24,201 nucleotides of DNA from UBA3792 sp964426415 (GTDB lineage: Bacteria > Bacillota > Clostridia > Christensenellales > CAG-138). The notes under the pieces are model-generated. The model had not been told where the DNA came from and did no database searches. It saw nothing but the letters and a program-made list of their open reading frames with translations. The stretch lies in the NCBI GenBank assembly GCA_964426415.1, contig CAYRQM010000029.1, positions 1 to 24,201 on the forward strand. Direction: 5' to 3'. Shown one piece after another: positions 1-6,632 of the stretch. Made by a program: the position numbers and the translations under genes. Positions within the stretch are counted from its first letter, which is position 1. Each line of letters opens with the position of its first letter.

Positions 1-72
1 TCCCCCTACACGCAATCCCCCCTCACTTTTACCCGGAACTATTTTACACCAACGTCGTTCCGATACGCTGCG

Positions 73-101
73 GTATAATCTGCCGAAGTTGACAAATACT
101 A
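73..101 (+). promoter_or_regulatory. Sigma-G-like promoter of spoVT
   Basis: GTATA at 73-77 fits the sigma-G -35 pattern GHATR. AATACTA at 95-101 fits 6 of 7 positions of the -10 pattern CATWHTA. The spacer is 17 bp. In Bacillus subtilis spoVT is transcribed by forespore sigma-G, so the match makes sense for this gene. A sigma-A reading using TATAAT at 74-79 has no recognisable -35. The first 70 bases of the window show nothing else I can name. Confidence 0.5.
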
Positions 102-129
102 ACGGCACTATCGAAAAAGGAGACTGTAT

Positions 130-666
130 ATGAAAGCAACCGGAATCGTCCGAAGAATCGACGAACTGGGGCGCATCGTCATTCCGAAGGAGATTCGGCG
201 CGCCTTGCGCATTCGAGAATCCGACCCGCTTGAGATTTACACCGACAACGACGGCGGAATCGTTTTGAAAAAGTATGCCAAAATGCAGGAGCTGTCCGAC
301 TATTCCCGCATCTATTGCCAAGCGCTCAACGGCACCTTCGGCTATACCGCCGCCATCGCCGACACGGAAGCGATTCGCGTGGCGGTGGGCGGGCTGAAAA
401 AACAGCTGATGGGGCGCAGCCTGTCCCGCGTTTTCTTAGATCGGATGCAGGAAAAGAAAGCCGTCGTGCCCGAGGACGCCGCCTGCGTGCTGTTTGAGGA
501 CGGGCCTTCGTTTCGGCAGGTCTGTGCCGTTCCCATCTTTGCCGCGGGCGATTTCGTCGGCAGCGTGATGCTGCTTTCGGAGGACGCCCAATTTGCCATG
601 AGCATCTCGGAGCTGCAAGCGCTGAAAGCCGCCGCGCTGTACCTTGGAAAACAGCTGGAGGAATGA
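130..666 (+). CDS. spoVT: Stage V sporulation protein T, AbrB-family transcription regulator
   Basis: This 178-residue DNA-binding regulator matches SpoVT in length and layout. Residues 1-50 form a SpoVT/AbrB swapped-hairpin domain, with the typical opening MKATGIVRRIDELGRIVIPK. Residues about 55-178 form the GAF-like C-terminal domain. In Bacillus, SpoVT is made in the forespore under sigma-G and modulates other sigma-G genes, affecting spore coat and germination. The start is set by AAGGAG at 117-122, seven bases before the ATG. A sigma-G-like promoter lies upstream and a hairpin terminator directly downstream, so it appears monocistronic. AbrB is the other family option, but AbrB lacks the GAF-like half. 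Confidence 0.95.
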   Translation: MKATGIVRRIDELGRIVIPKEIRRALRIRESDPLEIYTDNDGGIVLKKYAKMQELSDYSRIYCQALNGTFGYTAAIADTEAIRVAVGGLKKQLMGRSLSRVFLDRMQEKKAVVPEDAACVLFEDGPSFRQVCAVPIFAAGDFVGSVMLLSEDAQFAMSISELQALKAAALYLGKQLEE

Positions 667-679
667 CGACGCCGCGCAT

Positions 680-715
680 AAGCCGATTCCAAACGGGGTC
701 GGCTTTGTTGATTTT
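680..715 (+). terminator. Rho-independent terminator of spoVT, copy 1 of a duplicated element
   Basis: The arms at 680-690 and 695-705 pair over 11 bp with two G-U pairs, around the loop AAAC. A T-rich tail (TGTTGATTTT) runs to 715. It begins 14 bases after the spoVT stop. Positions 680-718 match the second terminator at 1601-1639 at 35 of 39 bases, with the last 22 identical. Confidence 0.8.
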
Positions 716-753
716 GGGCTTTGGGTCGGAGCCCTTCCCGGATGGAAAAACGG

Positions 754-783
754 TTGCGCCAAGGCAATCCGACGTGGTATACT
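754..783 (+). promoter_or_regulatory. Sigma-A-type promoter of the methyltransferase gene
   Basis: TTGCGC at 754-759 and TATACT at 778-783 are separated by 18 bp. They lie about 35 bp before the TTG start at 819. The -10 is good and the -35 is moderate. Confidence 0.55.
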
Positions 784-818
784 GCGCTTGGAAAACAAAT
801 TGCGCGGAGGATGAGAAA

Positions 819-1580
819 TTGGAAAACAACCAACCTACCTTTTTGGACTTGCTGCTGGAAACGCACGTCGGCTTGGAGCGGCAAGGCCCCGGAAGCCCCG
901 CAGCGACCAAGCAGGCGCTTGCCTTTTTGGCGCCGTTGGATCGGTTTGAACACATCGCAGACTTGGGCTGCGGAAGCGGTGGGCAGACCCTGCTTTTGGC
1001 GGAAGCACTGTCGGGCAGCATCGTCGGCTTGGACTTGTTCCCGAACTTTGTCGAGCAGCTGCAAAGGAATGCGAAAGCCAAGGGGCTGGAAGACCGCGTG
1101 ACCGGTGTGGTCGGCAATATGGAGCAGCTGCCCTTTGAAAAGGGTTCTCTGGATCTCATCTGGTCGGAAGGCGCCATCGACAACATTGGGTTTGAAAAGG
1201 GGCTTCGCCATTGGCACGACTTTCTCAGAAAGGACGGATACGTTGCCGTCACCTGTCCGTCGTGGATCACCAAGGAACGGCCAGCCGAAGCGGAGCAGTT
1301 TTGGGCGGATGCGGGCAGCAAATTGTATCCCGTGGAATCGTGCATCGAAGCGATGCAGGACTGCGGATATACGTTCGTTGCCGCTTTCGTATTGCCCGAA
1401 ACCTGTTGGACAGACCACTATTATGCCCCAAGGGAGGCAGCCATCCGAAGGCTGCAAAAGAAGTACCCGCAAAGCGATACCATGCAGCAGTATGCCGCGA
1501 TCAATCGGCACGAAGTGGAATTGTACCAACGGTACAAGCAGCACTACGGCTACGTTTTCTATCTCGGACGTGCGAGATAG
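819..1580 (+). CDS. Class I SAM-dependent methyltransferase
   Basis: This 253-residue protein has a Rossmann methyltransferase core. Motif I (ADLGCGSGG) is at residues 48-56, the acidic end of beta-2 (GLDLFP) at 70-75, and NMEQLPF with SEGAIDNIGF follows at 100-125. The NodS/UbiE-like small-molecule methyltransferase families look closest, but the substrate cannot be told. I chose a TTG start because GGAGG at 806-810 lies eight bases before it. A longer in-frame reading from 663 would begin inside the spoVT stop and run through the terminator and the promoter. The gene is a self-contained unit with its own promoter, bracketed by two near-identical terminators. Confidence 0.82.
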   Translation: MENNQPTFLDLLLETHVGLERQGPGSPAATKQALAFLAPLDRFEHIADLGCGSGGQTLLLAEALSGSIVGLDLFPNFVEQLQRNAKAKGLEDRVTGVVGNMEQLPFEKGSLDLIWSEGAIDNIGFEKGLRHWHDFLRKDGYVAVTCPSWITKERPAEAEQFWADAGSKLYPVESCIEAMQDCGYTFVAAFVLPETCWTDHYYAPREAAIRRLQKKYPQSDTMQQYAAINRHEVELYQRYKQHYGYVFYLGRAR

Positions 1581-1599
1581 AACGGTCTTAATAAATGCA

Positions 1600-1636
1600 A
1601 AAGCCGACCCCAAGCGAGGTCGGCTTTGTTGATTTT
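1600..1636. terminator. Bidirectional terminator between convergent genes, copy 2 of a duplicated element
   Basis: A perfect 10-bp stem (1600-1609 with 1618-1627) encloses an 8-base loop. On the plus strand it is followed by TGTTGATTTT. On the minus strand it is followed by a T-rich run through 1599-1587. It can therefore serve both the methyltransferase and the convergent metallo-beta-lactamase gene, whose stop codon is at 1641. It is a near copy of the element at 680-718. Confidence 0.82.
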
Positions 1637-1640
1637 GGGA

Positions 1641-3071
1641 TTAGCCTGCGTAGCTGTATTCGGTATCGAAGGTGATGTTGCCGCTTGCGTCGATCACGAA
1701 GGTGATGTTGCCGTGATAGCAGGTGCCGAACAGCCGTCCGCTTGTGTTGGAGGTGGAATACCAAGTGAGCCCCGCCGTGTTGTAACGGGCGATCGTGCTG
1801 CTGCCCGGCCAGCCGTAGGACGTGTTGGTGGACGTGGAAGCGAAGGCATACGTCGGGCTGACCGCGCTGATGAACGCATCTGAGGAACTGCTGTTGGACG
1901 TGTGATGCGCAATCTTGAGGATGTCGCTGTCCAGCCTGCCGCCCGCATCGCTGCCGTAGGCGCTGATGAGCAGCGCGTCCACAGTGGAGGAAATGTCGCC
2001 CGTGAACAGGATCGACTTGCCCGCGTAGGTCATTTTGAACACCAAGCTCGTGTCGTTGGCGTTGGTGGTGGAATATCCTGCCGTCGGCCACAGCACGTCG
2101 ATGTCCACATCGCTGTCCCAGTTGGTCAGCTGGGTGGTGTTGGTCGTCGTATCGACTGCATACTTCGTGATGGAATGGCTGTCGATGGCGCTGATGATGC
2201 TCGTGTAGGTCGAGGACGAACTGAGGTTGCAGCTGGTGTACACGAACTTGCCAAAGCTGTAATTGTCGAACATGAAGTTGATGAAGCCGTTGACGTGATC
2301 GCTGTGCGCGTGCGAATAGACGCCGAGATCGAAGGACGTCACGCCATACGACGCCAACGTGTTGGTGATCTGCGTCTGTGCCGTAACGCTGTGATCGTTG
2401 GTGCCGCCGTTGGACGAATCCAGCATCATCGTCTTGCCGTTGGGCGAAATGACCAGCAGCGCATCGCCAAAGCCGATGTCAATCATGACCACCGTCAGCT
2501 CGCCGCCGGACGAAGGCGTCGGGGTGGGCGTCGGGGTCGGGGTGGGCGTGGGCGTCGGCGTCGGAGTCGGCGTCGGGGTCGGGGTCGGCGTGGGCGTCGG
2601 CGTGGGGGTCGGCGTCGCGGTGGGCTTCACGGTCGGCGTCGGGGTCGGCGTCGGGGTCGGGGTCGGCGTCGGGGTCGGGGTCGGCGTAGCAGTCGGCGTC
2701 GGCGTGGCGGTGGGCTTCACGGTCGGGGTCGGCGTCGGGGTCGGGGTCGGCGTAGCAGTCGGCGTCGGCGTGGCGGTGACGATGGTCAGTCCTTGATGAA
2801 TGCCAACGACGTAACGCAGAATGTACGCGGCGTCGGCGGCATTGACCGAGCCGCTGCCGTTGGCGTCGGCGGCAAGCAATGCGTCACCCGTCAAAACATA
2901 GGTGCTGTCCTGATCGCTGAACAGAATGTGCATCATCACAAGCTGCGCGTCGGCAGACGTGATGGCGTTATCGCCGTTGACGTCGCCGCGATTGTACGCA
3001 AAAGTGGGTACCGTGCCCAAAAGCGACAGTACCAACAGAAGCACCAAAAGGAAGCTGATTCGTTTTTTCAT
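1641..3071 (-). CDS. Secreted dockerin-like / PT-linker / ComEC-type metallo-beta-lactamase protein
   Basis: The 476-residue product starts at the ATG at 3071, preceded by GGGGTGA; a TTG 18 bases upstream has no better site. Residues 1-26 are a signal peptide (MKKR, hydrophobic core, cut near TFA). Residues about 28-95 hold two dockerin/EF-like calcium loops (GDVNGDNAITSADA and ADANGSGSVNAADA). Residues about 99-186 are a Thr-Pro linker. Residues about 190-476 are a metallo-beta-lactamase domain with the metal motif HAHSDH at 254-259, then FTGDIS and LKIAHH. The opening MIDIGFGDALLV and the LKxxHH segment resemble the C-terminal domain of ComEC/Rec2 proteins more than antibiotic-degrading lactamases. 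The protein is probably extracellular; its substrate is unknown. A dockerin-like pair at the N-terminus may bind calcium or a cohesin, but no cohesin is seen here. Confidence 0.85.
   Translation of the reverse strand: MKKRISFLLVLLLVLSLLGTVPTFAYNRGDVNGDNAITSADAQLVMMHILFSDQDSTYVLTGDALLAADANGSGSVNAADAAYILRYVVGIHQGLTIVTATPTPTATPTPTPTPTPTVKPTATPTPTATPTPTPTPTPTPTPTPTPTVKPTATPTPTPTPTPTPTPTPTPTPTPTPTPTPTPTPTPSSGGELTVVMIDIGFGDALLVISPNGKTMMLDSSNGGTNDHSVTAQTQITNTLASYGVTSFDLGVYSHAHSDHVNGFINFMFDNYSFGKFVYTSCNLSSSSTYTSIISAIDSHSITKYAVDTTTNTTQLTNWDSDVDIDVLWPTAGYSTTNANDTSLVFKMTYAGKSILFTGDISSTVDALLISAYGSDAGGRLDSDILKIAHHTSNSSSSDAFISAVSPTYAFASTSTNTSYGWPGSSTIARYNTAGLTWYSTSNTSGRLFGTCYHGNITFVIDASGNITFDTEYSYAG
2514..2777 (-). 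repeat. Hexanucleotide repeat tract encoding the Thr-Pro linker
   Basis: Degenerate 6-bp units (GGCGTC, GGGGTC, GGCGTG and similar on the plus strand) encode Pro-Thr pairs on the minus strand. Two VKPTATP interruptions punctuate the tract. Within it a 58-bp segment is repeated perfectly at 2655-2712 and 2721-2778, a 66-bp (22-codon) offset. Unit lengths are multiples of three, so expansion or contraction would change linker length without breaking the frame. Confidence 0.9.
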
Positions 3072-3098
3072 ACGTTCACCCCATATCAAACTACGAAA

Positions 3099-3127
3099 AT
3101 TATATCAGACGTCGTTATGGATTGCAA
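3099..3127 (-). promoter_or_regulatory. Sigma-A promoter of the dockerin/metallo-beta-lactamase gene
   Basis: Read on the minus strand, TTGCAA (3127-3122), a 17-bp spacer and TATAAT (3104-3099) lie 27 bp before the ATG at 3071. The gene is thus transcribed separately from azlCD upstream on the same strand. No clear terminator was seen in the 58 bases after azlD. Confidence 0.75.
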
Positions 3128-3184
3128 GGGAAGAACCGCGACTTTTCCAATTTCGTCGATTTGAATTTTGTGATTTCAGCGAAA

Positions 3185-3502
3185 TTACAGAAGAGAGAGG
3201 ACAAGCGTCGTCACATACGCCGAAGCGGCGGCGACGATTGCCACCAAGAGCAGCGAATAGCGATGATACGACAGCACCAGCGCCGCAGCGCAGCCCACCA
3301 CCGCCGACGCCAAACTGCCCGTCGCGGAAAAGATTGCGGGAAACGTCATGGCGCCCAGCACGGCGTAGGGCAGATAGTGCAGCAGGCTCAGCAAGAAACG
3401 GGAGCGAATGCGAAGGCGAAACAGCGCCAACGGCAGCATACGAATGAGGTAGGTGACGCCCGCCATCACGAGCATGGAACCGAGCAGCGTGGACAAGGTC
3501 AT
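3185..3502 (-). CDS. azlD: AzlD family branched-chain amino acid transport subunit
   Basis: The 105-residue protein has three to four hydrophobic helices and the AzlD-typical stretch VTYLIRMLPLALF near residue 16. AzlD works with AzlC as an exporter of branched-chain amino acids and analogues such as azaleucine. The ATG overlaps the azlC stop codon (ATGA, 3499-3502), and GAGGAGG lies just upstream, so the two are translationally coupled. A longer in-frame reading to 3631 is rejected because it would sit inside azlC and begins with an Arg/His-rich, non-membrane sequence. Confidence 0.9.
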   Translation of the reverse strand: MTLSTLLGSMLVMAGVTYLIRMLPLALFRLRIRSRFLLSLLHYLPYAVLGAMTFPAIFSATGSLASAVVGCAAALVLSYHRYSLLLVAIVAAASAYVTTLVLSLL

Positions 3503-4209
3503 GGCGTTTCCTCCTCGCGCACGGGGCGCAGCAACGCAGCCGTGACGGCGCCTGCGACGGCGCTGATGATGATGCGAAACCCGTCCGTCATGAACGAAAA
3601 CCACGGCACATACCGCAGGATGCACCCGCAAAGGATGGCGGTCGCCACGGCGAAGAACACGCCAAGGTCATCCCGTGCGGCGGGAACGAAGATGGCAAGA
3701 AACATCCCGTAAATGGCGATTCCGAGCGACGCGCACAGCGCGGTGGGCAGCAGCTCGCCCGCATATGCGCCCAGCGCGGTGCCCAGCGTCCAGCCGATCC
3801 ATGGCAGCGTGCCAAGCCCCAAAATGTAGGCAAGCCCCAGTACGCCCCGCTTGGTGGACGCGACGGCGAAAATTTCATCGGTGACGAAGAAGGAAGCAAG
3901 CAAGCGTTTGCCCGTGCCGAAGCCCGACTCCAGCTTTTGCGTGAGGGAAATGCTCATCAGTGCATAGCGCGCATTGATGACGAGCTGCGTCAGCGCCAAT
4001 TCCGTCAACAGCCCGCCCGCCGCCAGTATGGTGACGCCTGCCACCTGCCCCGCCGAGGTGAGGTTGGTGCCGGAAATCACGACCAAAGCCCATGCGGGAA
4101 TGCCCAGCCGCGCCGCCCAAACGGCGAACCCGAACGATACGGACAGGTAGCCAAGCGCGATGGGCAGCCCGTCGCGCAGACCGTCCCGATACCGATATGT
4201 GGATCGCAT
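3499..4209 (-). CDS. azlC: AzlC family branched-chain amino acid exporter
   Basis: The 236-residue polytopic membrane protein matches AzlC. It has an N-terminal DGLPIALGYLSVSFGFAVWA segment, then NLTSAGQVAGVTILA, then NARYALMSISL, a conserved AzlC feature. With AzlD it should export branched-chain amino acids at the cytoplasmic membrane. I use the ATG at 4209, which follows a strong GGGGAGGGG site at 4213-4223. An upstream alternative at 4236 has no site. The promoter at 4239-4267 stands back to back with that of the aminopeptidase gene. No Lrp/AsnC-type regulator gene is adjacent. Confidence 0.92.
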   Translation of the reverse strand: MRSTYRYRDGLRDGLPIALGYLSVSFGFAVWAARLGIPAWALVVISGTNLTSAGQVAGVTILAAGGLLTELALTQLVINARYALMSISLTQKLESGFGTGKRLLASFFVTDEIFAVASTKRGVLGLAYILGLGTLPWIGWTLGTALGAYAGELLPTALCASLGIAIYGMFLAIFVPAARDDLGVFFAVATAILCGCILRYVPWFSFMTDGFRIIISAVAGAVTAALLRPVREEETP

Positions 4210-4238
4210 CCTGTCCCCTCCCCGTTCAAATTGCATTC

Positions 4239-4267
4239 AGTATAAAGCGTCTTCGCGCATTTTGCAA
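4239..4267 (-). promoter_or_regulatory. Sigma-A promoter of azlCD
   Basis: On the minus strand, TTGCAA (4267-4262), a 17-bp spacer and TATACT (4244-4239) lie 30 bases before the azlC ATG. Only 11 bp separate its -35 from the -35 of the divergent aminopeptidase promoter. Confidence 0.75.
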
Positions 4268-4278
4268 GCGCGGCGCGA

Positions 4279-4308
4279 TTGACACGCCATTTTGGAGTGT
4301 GGTATAGT
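4279..4308 (+). promoter_or_regulatory. Sigma-A promoter of the M18 aminopeptidase gene
   Basis: TTGACA at 4279-4284, an 18-bp spacer and TATAGT at 4303-4308 lie 38 bases before the ATG at 4346. Confidence 0.75.
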
Positions 4309-4345
4309 AAGGATACTTTCCAATTTTGTTGAGGGAGGCAATGCC

Positions 4346-5653
4346 ATGCAACCATCCGATCTGCAAATCACCAACGACCTGTTGGACTTCATCCAACAAA
4401 GCCCCACCTGCTTTTCCGCCGTGCAGAACGTCCAAGCCCGATTGGACGCGGCAGGCTTTACGCGGCTTTGTGAGCAAAATCCCTTTGTGCTGCAGCCCGG
4501 CGGAAAATACTACCTGACGCGCAACCTGTCCTCCCTGCTTGCGTTCCAACTGCCCGAAGCGCCCGTCACGGGGTTTATGGTTGCGGCAAGTCACAGCGAT
4601 TCGCCCGGATTCAAGCTGAAGACGGACTGCGAGCTTCCCGCCTGCGAACACTATGTGCGCCTGAACACCGAGCGCTACGGCGGCGGCATTCTGTCCTCTT
4701 GGTTCGACCGTCCGCTGTCCTTGGCGGGACGCGCCATCGTCCGTGAGAACGGGCAATTCGTCACGCGTGTGGTCGATTTGGAACGGGACTTGGCGGTCAT
4801 TCCCAACGTCTGCATCCACTTCAACCGCACCATCAACGACGGCTACAAGTACAACGCAGCCGTCGATACACTGCCGCTTCTTTGCGAAGCCCAAGACAAG
4901 GGCGTGGTGCGGCGGCTTGTTGCAAAACGGCTGAACGTGGCGGAGGACGACGTCGCCGCCACCGATTTATACCTGTATGTGCGTCCTCGCGGCTGCATCT
5001 TCGGCGCGGACGACGCCTTCTTTCTTGCGCCGCGCATCGACGATTTGCAATGCGCCTTCGCCACGCTTTTGGGCTTTTTGCAAAGCGCGCCCACCTCTGC
5101 CGTTTCCGTGTATGCCCTGTTCGACAACGAGGAAGTGGGCAGCTCCACCAAGCAGGGCGCGGGCAGCGCGCTGCTTTTCGACACGCTGACCCGCATCGCC
5201 GACGCGTTGGGCAAGCCGCTTTCCCTGCTGCTGCCCTCCTCGATGATGCTCTCCTGCGACAACGGCCACGCCAAGCATCCCAACCATCCCGAGCTGAGCG
5301 ACGGACAGAACGCGCCGCACATGAACGGCGGCGTCGTCATCAAGCACAACGCGAATCAGCATTACACCACCGACGCCGTTTCCGAAGCGCTCTTTATGGA
5401 AATCTGCCGCCGCGCCGACGTGCCCGTGCAGCACTTTGCCAATCGCAGCGATCTGGCGGGCGGTTCCACGCTGGGCAGCATCTCCAATACCCGCGTCGCC
5501 ATGAATACGGTGGACGTCGGGTTGGCGCAGCTTGCCATGCATTCCGCCTGTGAAACGGCAGGCGTCGCCGATACCGCCGCGCTGGTGCGCGCCGCGTCCG
5601 CGTTTTACAACACCGCCATCCGCGTGGAGGCGGACGGCGTGTACGGCATCTGA
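4346..5653 (+). CDS. apeB: M18 family aminopeptidase (aspartyl aminopeptidase type)
   Basis: This 435-residue cytosolic zinc exopeptidase matches the M18 family in length. Expected metal-site motifs are visible: SHSDSPGFK at 82-90 (His83, Asp85), the APRIDDLQ segment at 228-235, and FDNEEVGSS at 259-267 (Glu262/263). Near the C-terminus comes RSDLAGGSTLG, another M18 hallmark. M18 enzymes remove N-terminal, mainly acidic, residues from peptides and form large dodecamers. I use the ATG at 4346, seven bases after GAGGGAGG; a reading from 4292 would begin inside the promoter. The gene stands alone and converges with plsC across 58 bases, in which I see no clear terminator. Confidence 0.93.
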   Translation: MQPSDLQITNDLLDFIQQSPTCFSAVQNVQARLDAAGFTRLCEQNPFVLQPGGKYYLTRNLSSLLAFQLPEAPVTGFMVAASHSDSPGFKLKTDCELPACEHYVRLNTERYGGGILSSWFDRPLSLAGRAIVRENGQFVTRVVDLERDLAVIPNVCIHFNRTINDGYKYNAAVDTLPLLCEAQDKGVVRRLVAKRLNVAEDDVAATDLYLYVRPRGCIFGADDAFFLAPRIDDLQCAFATLLGFLQSAPTSAVSVYALFDNEEVGSSTKQGAGSALLFDTLTRIADALGKPLSLLLPSSMMLSCDNGHAKHPNHPELSDGQNAPHMNGGVVIKHNANQHYTTDAVSEALFMEICRRADVPVQHFANRSDLAGGSTLGSISNTRVAMNTVDVGLAQLAMHSACETAGVADTAALVRAASAFYNTAIRVEADGVYGI

Positions 5654-5711
5654 CGATGAACACAATTCGATTGACGGTGACGACTGTGAAGCGGCAAACG
5701 CGCACGAAGAT

Positions 5712-6527
5712 TTAGTCTGAAAGATCTATTAACATTGCATTGCGCATCCGTTCGGTGAGCGCCTCGGTATGGAGGGCGTTCACCGTTTCTGCATCGATCA
5801 CGTCCACAACCGTGATGGTCACCTTTGTGGTGCGCAGCGGAAAATTCTTGGCGATGTATTGGGTGTTGCGCGTGGTCAGCACGACGATGGGACACCGCGC
5901 AATCTTGGCAATCTTGACGGAACCGTTGTGCATCGGCAGCAGCGGTTCGTTTGTTTTGTTGCGCGTGCCCTCGGGATAGATGCCCACGTCCGCGTCCCCC
6001 GACGCGATGATGTCGGCGGCGGTGCGCATGACGCCCACTGCCGCGCGCGGATCGTCCCGATCCAGCGACAGAAACCGACACATGTGAGCGAACCCGCCCG
6101 CGATGGGGATGTCAAAGTTGCCGGGCTTGGAAACGTAGGAGATGTCGCGGTCACGAAACGCATCCGCCGTCACGATGGGATCGAACATGGAGCGATGGTT
6201 GGCGACAAACAGCACGCGCTGCTTTGACGGAACCTTCTCTTTTCCGATGACCTGAAGCCTTGCGCCGCCGAAGAAATCTAAGTATGCACTCATCCAATGC
6301 ATCATCTTCCGAAAGAACGGATGCTCCTTGGTGACGGGCGCTTTTTGATCGACGCAGGCGCCGATGAGCAAGAGCGCGGCGAACAGCAGCACGGTGAGAA
6401 CAAGGAACCAGCCGACAAAGAGCAGCGGCGCAATCCAAAGCGCGTTCCAATCGTGCAGCCAGCCGCAGCCAAATCCCAGTGCCGCCGTCCCGACAAGGGA
6501 AAGCACTGCCGTACCCATTGCGATCAA
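5712..6527 (-). CDS. plsC: PlsC-type lysophospholipid acyltransferase
   Basis: The 271-residue protein carries the PlsC acyltransferase signature: NHRSMFD (the H-X4-D catalytic motif, His111/Asp116) and YPEGTRN at 184-190. Two N-terminal membrane segments cover about residues 5-22 and 32-58. It should acylate 1-acyl-glycerol-3-phosphate to phosphatidic acid at the inner face of the membrane. GGAGG at 6536-6540 points to a TTG start at 6527 with eight-base spacing. The in-frame GTG at 6536 overlaps that site, and the ATG at 6518 is too far. The gene is monocistronic, with a near-consensus promoter that overlaps the murC terminator. Confidence 0.9.
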   Translation of the reverse strand: MIAMGTAVLSLVGTAALGFGCGWLHDWNALWIAPLLFVGWFLVLTVLLFAALLLIGACVDQKAPVTKEHPFFRKMMHWMSAYLDFFGGARLQVIGKEKVPSKQRVLFVANHRSMFDPIVTADAFRDRDISYVSKPGNFDIPIAGGFAHMCRFLSLDRDDPRAAVGVMRTAADIIASGDADVGIYPEGTRNKTNEPLLPMHNGSVKIAKIARCPIVVLTTRNTQYIAKNFPLRTTKVTITVVDVIDAETVNALHTEALTERMRNAMLIDLSD

Positions 6528-6553
6528 TCGAATCACCTCCGCCTTTTCGACTG

Positions 6554-6582
6554 ATTATAACAAATTGCATCCTTTCTTGCAA
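6554..6582 (-). promoter_or_regulatory. Sigma-A promoter of plsC
   Basis: On the minus strand, TTGCAA (6582-6577), a 17-bp spacer and a perfect TATAAT (6559-6554). The -35 begins two bases after the T-tract of the murC terminator. Confidence 0.8.
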
Positions 6583-6583
6583 C

Positions 6584-6608
6584 AAAAATCCCGCAGTCGC
6601 CTGCGGGA
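6584..6608 (-). terminator. Rho-independent terminator of murC
   Basis: A perfect 8-bp stem (TCCCGCAG / CTGCGGGA, 6608-6601 with 6596-6589) has a 4-base loop. It is followed on the minus strand by TTTTT at 6588-6584, 24 bases after the murC stop. Confidence 0.85.
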
Positions 6609-6632
6609 ATGAACGCTTGGAAAAATCGAAAC

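Noticed and set aside
663..818. N-terminal extension of the methyltransferase from the ATG at 663
   Set aside because: It would run through the spoVT terminator and the gene's own promoter; the TTG at 819 has a well-spaced GGAGG.
326..1613. Long minus-strand frames over spoVT and the methyltransferase
   Set aside because: They oppose two genes with clear family motifs and show no recognisable protein features.
2514..2777. Possible CRISPR-like array
   Set aside because: The repeats are 6-bp tandem units without unique spacers and are translated in frame as a TP linker.
2398..2796. A plus-strand frame encoding a long Gly-Val repeat
   Set aside because: This is the opposite-strand reading of the 6-bp repeat, with no start signal.
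1902..3164. A 420-codon plus-strand frame across the dockerin-MBL gene
   Set aside because: Its long Arg/Gly run is the complement of the TP-linker repeat; no promoter or ribosome site was found, and the minus-strand gene has a signal peptide and clear domains.
5654..5711. Possible terminator between the convergent aminopeptidase and plsC genes
   Set aside because: No stem of useful length followed by a T-tract could be found by eye.
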